Below, piece by piece: positions 10,601-23,066 of a DNA stretch of 64,000 bases. Numbering within the stretch: position 1 is the stretch's first letter; every line of letters starts with the position of its first letter. This DNA comes from Prosapia bicincta (taxonomy: Eukaryota; Arthropoda; Insecta; Hemiptera; Cercopidae). A program made the translations under genes and the position numbers. Location of the stretch: contig JBAIZL010000005.1 in the NCBI GenBank assembly GCA_036971475.1, positions 175,452,886 to 175,516,885 on the forward strand. The letters run 5' to 3'. The notes under the pieces are model-generated. The model was not told where the DNA came from. It saw only the letters and a list, made by a program, of their open reading frames with translations, and made no database searches.

Positions 10601-13600
10601 TTATTCAATTATTTCTATGAGTTCACTCTCTCTTTATATATATCTTGTTCCAATTTTCAATCGTTAATAAAATAATTTTTATTCATCCACTCAAGTTCAA
10701 ATAATTTTTTTAAGCTTGTAGTGGATGACAATTGATGGTATTACCGTTCTTTTAAATATTAAATAATTCATTAAATTTAATTACTTAATTTTAGTTTTAT
10801 ACGGGAGAAAAACTTTTCACAAGAGGGGCAAGGTATGCAATATATATTCATTTCGTCCCATTTGGATTAAAATTAGTGATAACATATGTTGTCATAGACA
10901 GCTGATTTTAGGTTATAGGTTATGAGGCAAAATCGTTGTTTTAATGCATTGCTTATGTTACTTTATTAATATTGATTGTAATTATTTAATAAAAACACCC
11001 TAAAATAAAATTTTTCTTTGTTGACCTAAGCATGAATAATAATAAATAAAATTATTTGACTTTAAAATTTGTCTGTTTATATTACTTGTCTTATTATATG
11101 TTTATTATTGACCAACTATTCCCTGTGCTGTGCAAGAAATGTTCATAACTTCATTATGAAATCTACTCTGTAGTTTTTGTATTTTTTTCCATTTAATTAA
11201 ATTACAATTATTTTTGAAGTTCAACCCATTTCATTATTTGGCATATTCAGCTAATTAAACTATATGTGAAACTAATTCTTCATTAACCTCAACATTCTAG
11301 AGCGCAAAATAAATTAAGCTGCACACAAAAAAATACTTTAACAATATTTTTTTTAAAAACATTACATCAGGAAATAATAAACGAATAAAAAATAATTAAA
11401 GATGAAATTATATAAATATATATTTTATATTATATATATATTATACATGATTTTTTTATTACAATATTTGTGTTTATACTATTAAATAAATATACCTAAC
11501 CCTTTGTACATGATTAGCAGAATATTCCCCCGATTCTAAATATCACTTTACATTGCAAAGTGGAATATTTTGCTATTATCTATAAGAAAAAATTCTTTCG
11601 TTAAGTTTATAAAAACATTAATAGAATTTATTAAAATGTTTCTTTAGTGTTTGGGAATCATTTTGTTGGTTGTATTAGGTATGAACAGTTCGGTTTTGTT
11701 TAGTTTTATCATATGGACATGCATTTAGTATGTCTTGCAGCATGCAGATTTATTTTCTCTCTGGCATGACAGCAAGCACGTTCAGTTCTTTGTTTACTTA
11801 TTTATTTTATGTTATGAATTGTTTTTGGATTCCATTTTTGTATATATTAAACATATTTTATTATTTTAAGAACTTAATGATTTTTATTACGAATATTCCT
11901 GTAAGCAATAAACATTAATAACCTGTTTTGACTATAATTATGAAGATTTTCTAATGTTATGTTAATATTTACTAAAAGTTTTTTTTTAACTATAGTTTGT
12001 GACTAATGCCAATCCTGTAGAGCTAAAAACACATAACTGTAATTTACTAAAACAATTTTTAATAAAAGGAAATTTATAAGTCTGTACATAGGGTACAAAG
12101 GGTTAATACAATCAGGATATACATTTTAATATTATAACATTCTTGTTTAAACAGCAATTGCAATTTTTTTTTCATCACGCATTGTATGATATTTTTATGC
12201 ATGTTATCAGATAACAGTGTAAGTTATCAACCTTTAGTGTAAGTAGGTAACAAAAAAACCTCTCAGTATTTTTATTTACTTATAAACTTTCAATTTATGT
12301 TCATAACAAACCCCAATGATCATTTTAGAGTTTCTAGAGGATATCTGAACAACAAAACACTATTTGTCTGTTTAATCTCAGTGGACTGACTTACTGACAT
12401 ATAATTATTTATCTACAATATGGATATATTAAAATTATACATTTTCTTCTTACCTCTAATAACTTCATCATAGGTACGGGATTGAAGAAATGAAGTCCAA
12501 CAAATCTATCCTTTCTTTTTGTAACAGATGCAATCTCAGTTACTGACAGTGATGAAGTATTAGATGCAAATATTGTATGTTCAGGAGAAATCTTTAAATA
12601 AACATAATTGATAATTATTATTTCATATGATCGTTTCAATCTTTTTAAAATGCACAAAATCAGAAAATGCAAAGGGTGATTTTTTTTAATAGATTACAAT
12701 ATACTTTGACCAAATATTTAAACAATTACAATTACTAAATCTACTACTTTAACCACTATACTACACAATTAACAAAAATATTGTTTATCTGCAGTTTTTT
12801 AAAAATAATATCTATACTCCATCACTTATGTTTAACATCTAAAATAAATCATGGTTGTTTACTTATTTTCACCCACTTTTTGGACTTCACTGTCTGTTTC
12901 TATATTTCATATCTTAGTAAATTGCAAAGTGTTACGGTGTTTGGTTAGGGACGAAATATAAAAATTATATGCACATATATTAAATTAATTTATATGGACT
13001 GACTCTTGAGCTAAATGCAATCAAGCAGTGTGCCTTGTTCAAAGACTTTGATGATGACACCTTGACTTTTAATGATAGTCTGGGTGATTTGCGAATGCTA
13101 CCATGAGAGAAGTCAGAAGAAAATCCTGAAGAGTACAAGATTTATTCTTAATTGTTAACTAAGAACTAATAATAACTAAAGTCTTAATAATGTTAGTTAG
13201 TGCTATATTTCACATAATACTATTAGTATTTTACAAATACATAATAGTAATTTGATTAATTTGATACTATTATAACAAATTCGTATGTCTCCCCATAAAT
13301 GTAACTTTACTTATATAAATATTGGTTCTGAGAATCTTCGAATTCTCAAATTATAAATTTTAAATGATCTTAAAATATAAAAGAAATTGAGATAATGATA
13401 GTATACTTAAATCAAAATAGTCAGAGTTTAAAAAATTAAGAGTACCAACTCCATTTTTTCTAACTAAAAGCGGCTGTTGCTAAGAAGGTTTTGATGTCCA
13501 CTAGACTACTGAACATACACTTAATACAGTTATATATCTATATTTACATATGAGTCTCGAGACATATATAAATTTTTGAGACGTAGAGTCTCGAAATTCC

Positions 13601-16600
13601 GAGTTCCGAAATTTTGAACTTCCGTTAAGTTTTAACCTATTTATATTTTTGCCTAATTTATTTATTTGAAAGAAAATGATGACACGAAATTTCAAGAAAT
13701 GTTTATAGCCAAACGGTATGCAAAGGATATGAGTCAGGCTTCCAAGAAATATTTATATAAAGCTCTATAGACTTTTTTAGTGCATTTTTAATTATAGTAT
13801 TAGGGTTTATTAGACTCTTATTTTTTCTAATGAACAGGAATGTATTTCCGTGTAATCCGAGTTTTCGTTAATTCGAGGGGGTCTCGGTCTCAATGACTTC
13901 GAATCATTGAGACTCTACTTAATATTTCTAAAAAAATATCAAATATCTACATGACCAAACACTGAAATAATTACAATTTCATTATACACTTGACAAATAT
14001 TGACATTAAAAAAAAATATTACATATTTTGTCACGAAGATAAAAAGTAACATTGTACTTCTTCTAATATTGTAAGAATATGTTTTAGAGATTATTAAGAA
14101 GTATTTCTTATTTCTTTCCTTAAAATTTATATAACCTAACATTCCCTGAATATTGATATTGTAATATAGATAAAAAATAATAAAAAACAACCTGCATTGT
14201 GTAAAATCTTTATTTTTACACAATTATGGAATTGGTTTTGATGTATAGTAATTTAATAAAACTTTAATATTATTAGAGATAATATGTTTGATCCATTATG
14301 ATTGAAATGTAAATGTAGACTCTGTTCTTTTCATTGGTGTTCATGAAAAAGAAATATTTAGGTTTTAAATGGTAGCCAGGAAAAAAAACTTTCATGTAAA
14401 ATTACATTTTGTTACAATATGAGTAACTATCATTCTCAAAAAATTTAATTCTGTATCTATGTCTATGTTTTAGTTATTAAATTCCTTCTATTTACTCACA
14501 ATCTCCTTATTAAATTTTTCAATCGTTAATAAAATGTTTTTTCATTCGTCCAATCAAGTTAAAATACATTTGTTTAAACCTATAGTAGATGACAATTGAT
14601 TTTAATACAGTTTTCAATTATTTATTCAATAATCTATGTACCTGAGTATCTATGTATCTTATAGACGCCTAAACCACTGAACAGAAGTTAATGAAATTTG
14701 GAAAAAAATTTTAACAAATTCTCAGGACGGTTCATTTGAAGTTTCGTGCAGATCCATCCACTGGGCTTCGCCTCAGAGGATTAGGATGGTTAAAAAACTG
14801 ATGTATGTATCTTATGGACGCCTAAACCGCTGAACAGAAGTTTATGAAATTTAAAGGGATTGTTAAAGGGATTGAGATATTACCAAGATGGTTCGTTTGA
14901 GGTTTGGTGTAGATCCATTAACAGGGCTCTGCCTTAGAGGCTTAGGATAGTTTAGTGTACAGCCTTCCATAAGTCTAATGTTTAAATGTATACCTATACT
15001 AGGGTTACTAAAATTAATTTTTAAAAATTATAAACATTATGTACAAATAAAAGTACATGATTAATTATTTTAAACTGTTTAAAATTGCTAAATTCTATGT
15101 ACAATTATTGCTATAACACTTATTGATATTAAAATTAGGATCGCCGATAATATTTTTGCAAAATTTGAATCAACCAAAGCTGTGCAACAGAACCAGAATA
15201 ACCACAAAAAAACTGACACCCAATTTGATATGGGCAGAAATCAAAGGTGGCATGTTCAAAGGAGAGATGGTCTTAATTCCATGAATACCGACAATTCCAT
15301 CAGATATACCTATTGATTTCAAACGACTACAATTTCTTTTCTCAATAACCATAAACAAGAGATCAGAACAATCATTGACCATTGCTGGAATAAATTTGGA
15401 ACATTCGAGGTTTTACCACGGATAATTATATGTTGCGTTCTCATGTGTTGGGACACCTAAATTTGTATGTTTATATGCCTAATGAAATGAAGAAAAATAT
15501 TGTCTACCCTCTAGCATTGCAGTAAATGAACTATAATTATTTAGATATTTGCTTTGCTTTTCTTATTGCCAAAATTATGATTTTGGGCGCAGCAATGTGC
15601 ACTGGGTAACCCTAGATACATTATAAAAAATTTGGAGGGCTAGTCGGATTCATGTTCGAAGTTTAGCGCTTTGCCACTGAGATAACTTTCCCACAGCTAC
15701 AAATGTGTATGAATATTTTTTTTGCCACCATCTGGTTTTATCGAAACCTCCATTGTACAACCTTAAATTGTTGCCGTGGTTACCACACAATATCATAAAT
15801 GCTTTAGAATTAAAAAGAATAAAATAAACATACTGGATTAACGATATTGAAACTTGTTTCACAAATGGAGAATGCAAAAGGAAGCGAAAAATAACTACAA
15901 CACAATGCAAGCAACGAAAAAAAGAAAGGGTATAAATACAAACAAATAAAAATAATAGACCATTATCATACATAGAAGGAAAAATAGAAAATTGAAAGGA
16001 AATTCGCTTTCTATTTTGCCACTTAATATTGTTATTCTGACATATGTACATATATATTTATATTAATTGTAATTATAAAATAAAAAGAATCTAAAATACA
16101 TTTTTTTTTTGTTTACTCGAGTAGGAATTGACTTTAAAAAGAAAATTTTATATCACTTGTTTCATCTTCTAAACTTCAAATGATTCTCTATGACATGCCT
16201 AGATTTTTAGTTTCAGTAATACAACTTACTGGATCAATTTTGGAAAAAAGTTCGTGCTTGACATCCATCTTCTCTACTACAGCTTCTATTACCAAATCAG
16301 AATTCTTTGCAACTGAAGGAAGATCTACAGAATAGTTTAGTTTGCTTATGGTGTTGTTAATAAATTTATCTCCCTCTGCAGGCTGGTCCTAAAAAGTATA
16401 ATTTTAGATTATTTCTACTACTTAATATAATAATTCTAGCATTTTTTTATTAATAATATTTCCTACAAGAATGCTCAGTGATAATTGTAATTATTAGGTA
16501 TAATTTTACCACAGTAACATAATATAAGAATTGTAATTTATGGTATAAGAGAGTTGATGACAATAATTGATGCTAACAAATACGAAAAAACCTAAGATAG

Positions 16601-19600
16601 ATAAAATAACATGGAAATTTTAAATAATATAAGTTGAAGAATGTGTAAAAGTCTAATAAAACAAAATGAGGCTATTAATAGAAAAGTTGAAAGTTTTTAC
16701 AACAGGTCTATAGAACTGAATAGGTCTTGCTTTGGTGGAGTAGTTACTTCAGTTTTAATTGTAATAATATTCAATGAGAGTATCACTGAGTTTCATGGGG
16801 ATTAAATCCCTTTAAAGTTCTGATTTTTCAGTGTACATGTTTGGTCCCCTCAAGAAATCATTTGGATTGAAACAAATGCATACCTGTAATAAAACCAAAT
16901 AAAATCCATAATATCAAATATCTTGCAAACACACTTTACCATATTAATATGTAATAAATAACAATAATACCAATACATAAAATAATGTTATTTTTCTTTA
17001 AATAAGATAAAACATAGTTCCTGAAAAAGCTAAAAGCACAAATAGTTTTTTTAAAATATGTACTTGAGATAATTTTTCATTTTAGATAAAACACAAAAGA
17101 AAAAAACATTTCCTTGTTGTGTTAAACATCACTAACTGTTGTATGTGATTTTGATATGCTTCCATTATATACCAAGATGAGGTTTCCAAGTGAACTTCAA
17201 AGGATAGTGTTAAAAAACATAAACCTCAGATCAAACGTAAATGCAACAAAAGCTACTGACAATTGCTATTATTGTAAAACTCTGTACAGAAAACAGTGAC
17301 AATCCCATTCCTGAATGAGTTGTTTGTTTCTAAAGGCTTTGGAACCAGAGCATAAAGCCTCTCATTATGCGTTACCAAAATACAAAGCACTCTGACTTTG
17401 TTGGTAAGCTGATTGAATTTTTTTAAGGAAAATCTACTTCTTTCAAGAAAGAAAATAAATGTATGACAAGCTTTGTAAATACAGTAGAGTCTCACTATTC
17501 TGAGTTCTGAGATTTTTTGAGCTTCTGTTAAATTCAAGCTTATTTCTATTTGAGCCTATTTTATCTATTTGAAAGAAAATGATAATTCAGGCTTCCAAAA
17601 AATGTTTATAGCCAAATGGTATGCAAAAAAATGAGTCAGGCTTCCAAGAAATGTTCATTTAAAGTTCTATAAAACTACACAATATCAAGAGCACAGTGGT
17701 ACAATATATTACAATAAAAATATTGAAAAGAACCCCAATACCACAAAAATAATCAAAAATAACAAATAAGACAAGTTACTTAAGATTAAACCCTTATGTA
17801 CATTTCGATGACCATGTCATCATCATCAGAGGGTCTAGTTACAAAACACAATCTAGCACACAAGAAGTTACAAACTAGAATGATCATTCTAGTTTGTAAC
17901 TTCTTGTGTGCTAGATTGTGTTTTGTAACTAGACCCTCTGATGATGATGACATGGTCATCGAAATGTACATAAGGGTTTAATCTTAAGTAACTTGTCTTA
18001 TTTGTTATTTTTGATTATTTTTGTGGTATTGGGGTTCTTTTCAATATTTTTATTGTTCTATAAAACTATTTTATGCATTCTTAATTATAGTATTAGGGTT
18101 CAATAAAAATCTAATTTTTTCTACAGTACAGAAATGTAATCCGAGTTTTCGGTAATCCAAGGGGGTCTTGGCCCCATCTACCTCGAATAATCGAGACTCT
18201 ACTGTAGTAATACGAGGATGGTCCACAAAGTAACCGCCGTTTGGGCGTGGCGCGATAAGTAGAGGGAGTAGCGCCGCTATTCTCACATTGGTGTGCGCAG
18301 CCGTTTAGTACGCTCCTAGTTGTGCAAGGGGGAGCATTGTGCGATAGCGTGTTCTTTTGTTATAACGTAAAAACATGAGCGCCGAGATAGAAAATTCCAC
18401 CAAGTGTGAAGTGCGTGGTGTAATAAGATTTCGGTGGTCGAAAAGTTACGCAGCAGCTGAAATTCATCGTGAATTGAGTGCGGTGTATAGCCCAAACATT
18501 ATGAGCAAAGGTGTAGTCTGTCAATGGGTTTGTTTTTTTAAAAATGGAAGAACGAACGTTCACGATGAAGACTGGAGTGGTAGGCCATCTCTCGTCAGTG
18601 ATGACTTGGTGAACAAAGTGGATGAGAAAATTCGCGAGAACCGTCGTTTCACAATCTCGGAACTTTCAGATCATTTTCCTGAAATTTCTCGAGGTCTTGT
18701 GCATGAGATAGTGACAGAAAAACTAGGCTATCACAAGTTTTGTGCTCGTTGGATTCCAAAAGAGCTCACCGATGATCACAAAATGAAAAGAATGAGTTCT
18801 GCCATAGACTTTCTTACTCGGTATGACGTTGAAGGAGAAACATTTTTGAACATGATTGTTACAGGAGATGAGACTTGGGTAGCCAATGTGAATGCCGAAA
18901 CAAAACAACAGTCAATGCAATGGGGTCATACCGCTTCGCCAAGCAAGCCAAAGAAAGCTCGCCAATCTTTTTCAGCGAGAAAATTGATGGCTACAGTTTT
19001 TTGGGATGCTAAGGGCATCTTGCTCATTGAATATGGAGCATGGTACGACCATTACAGCTGCAGCTTATTGTGAAACCTTAAAACGGCTACGACGAGCGAT
19101 TCAAAACAAGCGTCGTGGTCTTCTGACACCTGGCGTTTTGTTTGTACATGACAATGCCCGCCCTCACACAGCTCAAAAAACAACTAAACTTTTGGAAAAG
19201 TTCAAATGGGACGTTTTTAACCACCCCCCCCCCTACAGCCCGGACTTGGCACCCAGTGATTTCCATCTTTTCCCGTACATGAAGCGGTGGCTTGCATCTC
19301 AGAGGTTTGCGAGTGATGAAGAGCTTCAAAACGCTGTGACAGGTTGGCTACGTTCTCAGGTGCAGATTTTTTTAAAGACGGAATTTCAAAAACTGTTAAA
19401 AGATATGATAAGTGCTTGAATTTGTACGGTAAATATGTAGAAAAGTAAAGAAAAGCTGTAGTTTTAAGATGTATATAATAAAATTTGTGTATCTCAACTG
19501 GTTTATTTTTTATTTCAAAAAGGGAGGTTACTTTGTGGACCACACTCGTACTAACTTATTAAAGGCAATTATAGCCTTACTAACCTCAAAACCTTGCTAG

Positions 19601-22184
19601 TTGTAGGTTTGCCAAAGATGGAAAGCCTCACTTGATAGGTGAAATTTTTTCAGCTACCGGCTGCTGTGGTCTAAGGTGTGTTACAAGAAAATGCAGGGAG
19701 AGAAATTTAAAAAATACCATCATCAAACGACATACTGAAGAAGCAAATTGTCGATATGCCTTCTAATATTGAAGAACAAGTGTGTTTAAAACTTCAAGAG
19801 TCCAGATATTTTGGACTTCAAGTAATAAACACTGACATAACAAACATGGCACAGATACTTGTATTTGTACTACTTGATTATCTTGAAGAGGTTGTAGAAG
19901 AGTTTCTGTTGTGCAAATCACTTGAATTAAACACTGCAGTGGAACTCTTTTTTAACATGATTGATGAGTATGTGCCAAAATATGCATTCCTTGGTCAAAG
20001 TGTATTGGTTTAGGCACAGATGGAGCAGAAGCTATTCCTCAGAAAAATTGACAGGACTAGCAGCAAAAATAAAGAAAGTTGCTCCTGAATGCTGAAGTAC
20101 ACACTGTAAAATCCACCAGAAAATATTAGCTGCTAAAAGCATGCTGCAAAGTCTTACCTTTGTTTTATCAGATAATGTGAAAGATATTAACTTCATAAAG
20201 GCTATGACTCTTCATTCAAGATTTATCTCCTTAATATCTAAAGATATGTGTGGCAAGTTCAAATTTGGATATCTCGGAAAATTTTCACCCATCTCTTCGA
20301 ACTCAGGTCAAAACTTTTAATGCTTTTAACTGAGAAAAACATTGACATGAAAAACTTGTTTTGTGATGAAGATTGGCATATCTAGATGAAATTTTTGATA
20401 AACTCAACACGATGTCTTCAGGGAGCAAATACAACACCCTTCACAACCAATGACAAAATAAACTCTTTCAAGAAAAAGTTTGCCTTTTTATGTCAGCAAA
20501 TACAAGACCATTTCTCAGCATTTACTACACTGTTATCATTTTTGGAAGAAAATGATATATCTCCAAAGCCAGATGTGTTTGTTGATATTATTCTGAGCTT
20601 GGAAGATCCCCAAGAAAGTTTTAATAAATACTTCTTTGAAGATTATTATAAATTTGATTGGATAAGAAATCCTTTTGCAGGAAGCTTATTAAATGAGTTT
20701 GAACTGTAGGAAAAAATTATCGATTTAACAGACGGCAGTTCCATGGTAAATGCTCTTAAAGAGAAATCATTAATAAACTTCTGGATCGTGTGTAAATCTG
20801 AGCATCAAATGCTCTTCCGGAAAGCAATGCTGTTTTTTATTCCATTTGTCCCTAGTTACTTGAGTGATAGTGGTTCTTCTGGATTGCATATAAAAAATAA
20901 ATATAAACTAACAAGTGTGGAAGAGGACTTAAGGATAAAATTAAGTTAAATTGTTCCTGCACTTGTTTCTTTGCTCACACGCAAACAGCAGTATTAAATA
21001 AAACTATAATGTACATTATGTTTTTTTTTCTAAATGTTATTGAAACCTAATGGAAAAGTGAATGAATAATTAAATATAAAATTTTATTACTTATTGAATA
21101 AAAATAAAATAAATAATGGACATGTTTCTGATAGAAAATGTGTTTCTAAAATAAAGTTCAGGAGGTTTTCTTCCAATTTACATCCCCAGACCCCCTGGTG
21201 ATGGTGATACTCCAAAATCATAAAAACTCTTCAGTTGGTACGCAGTTGTTAGAACGTTGGGAATCCTTGATCTAAGACATAATAACCAAGACTGGTTTTA
21301 CTTGGTAACTGAAATATACATCAGGTTAATAAAATAAAATATTTTTGGTTGTAGGTTTTTTAGTATTATTTATTGATAAACCCTTTGATGTGTGTTTAAA
21401 TTAACCATAATACTTGATGAGTTAATGTTTTAAACATTTCATTTATTTTTATGTCTTTTAACAAAGGTTAAAACCTTTGTATGACTGAAACATAATTATT
21501 ACAAACATTGTGGAGAAATTTTTAATTTTGAGTTTTATTAAAAACATTTCAACTTGTTATAAAGATGGTCTATATTTGATATATTCTCACCTTTCAAAAT
21601 GCTTTTGTACATTAAAAAAAATTAAAATATCCAATAAGGTATAACTATTTACATATGAAAAAATTACTACAATGTTCAAATATATCCTCTATGTATAGAA
21701 ATGTAAATGCTGTCTTAAAGAATATATAAAAACATCTAATTAAGTTTGTAAATCTTAAAATAATTTATATATAATTACTTACCTTATACATTTTTTTGGC
21801 AATACGTTGTAGATTTACACTAATACTGTCACTTGCTTTTTTCAATACATTATCATTTACATCAATTAGTGTTACATTATGGCCAGATTGAGCTGCAACC
21901 TAAAAACAAAAATTTATATAAATTGCTTCCTGTGATCTATATAGATATTAAAAAACAGCATTATTAACATCCTAGCCTATGCTTAGCTGATGGTTATCAT
22001 TGCTTTAAAGACAGTGTTTAGGATTATGAATTATCATGATTTTCAGGTATGGTTAAGAAGAGTTTCAAATTTTAAATTGTCACTTATTGATAAACACATA
22101 TTAGATACTTGTTCCTGCCAGAGCCAGAGCTGCTAATATATTTCACATTCATCAGCCAGTACCTACTTTCAAATTTATGTAACA

Positions 22185-22246
<62 letters not shown>

Positions 22247-23019
22247 GGTTAGTTCTAGTAGAGCTTAAAGCTTATTTAGGAATTTTTTTGGACTTGATAG
22301 GAGACTGACAGACTTACCTAAAGGCAATAGTCCAAAACTGCAATCTCTTGGAAATAAGCACATATAAAACACTTATAAAACACTTAATACACTTTTATTT
22401 GAAATATTTCGATCAACATGATCTTCTTCAGTCAAGAAAGAGAAAACAAAACAAAAGATTGAAGTGAACCACAGATGTGTATAAACATCCAAATGTCACA
22501 GATTCACAGATTTATAGTTTATGATATAGAGCTATATGTGATATGTGTAGAAATTGTTATATGTGAATCGTGTAAAGATTGGTTACTTGAAACTAGATAT
22601 TAAAAGTCTGTCAGAAGGAAGGTAATGGAGCTGTTAAAAATGGTAGAAGTCTTCTACCATTTTTAACAGCTCCATTACCTTCCTTCTGACAGACTTTTAA
22701 TATCTAGTTTCAAGTAACCAATCTTTACACGATTCACATATAACAATTTCTACACATATCACATATAGCTCTATATCATAAACTATAAATCTGTGAATCT
22801 GTGACATTTGGATGTTTATACACATCTGTGGTTCACTTCAATCTTTTGTTTTGTTTTCTCTTTCTTGACTGAAGAAGATCATGTTGATCGAAATATTTCA
22901 AATAAAAGTGTATTAAGTGTTTTATATGTGTTTTATATGTGCTTATTTCCAAGAGATTGCAGTTTTGGACTATTGCCTTTAGGTAAGTCTGTCAGTCTCC
23001 TATCAAGTCCAAAAAAATT

Positions 23020-23066
<47 letters not shown>

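Larger units (their letters stand above)
17678..18054. mobile_element. Palindromic retroelement-like insertion with 14-bp target duplication
   Basis: The flanks gttctataaaacta (17664-17677 and 18055-18068) are identical 14-mers and the MITE reads through when the insert is removed. So this is a discrete insertion with a duplication length typical of target-primed retrotransposition. Positions 17711-18056 (overlapping the first bases of the target copy) form a perfect 346-bp palindrome centred at 17883/17884. The first about 33 bases lie outside the palindrome. It carries a hammerhead-like motif on each strand and no protein domain. Confidence 0.85.
17482..18204. mobile_element. Tigger/pogo-type MITE split by a palindromic insertion
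   Basis: TIRs CAGTAGAGTCTCACTATTCT and, inverted, CGAATAATCGAGACTCTACTG, with TA at 17480-17481 and 18205-18206. Without the insertion at 17678-18054 and its duplicated target it would be about 332 bp, matching the copy at 13579-13920. Confidence 0.88.

Noticed and set aside
11730..11918. 62-codon frame in intron 4
   Set aside because: Hydrophobic, no homology recognised, no splice context.
15650..16051. 133-codon minus-strand frame in HADH intron 3
   Set aside because: Unusual length for AT-rich intron, but composition is Phe/Ile/Tyr-rich and no domain or splice context supports it.
17786..17981. Two identical 61-residue frames on opposite strands
   Set aside because: A direct consequence of the perfect palindrome. 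There is no domain and no sign of coding use. Reported as a curiosity only under the palindrome.
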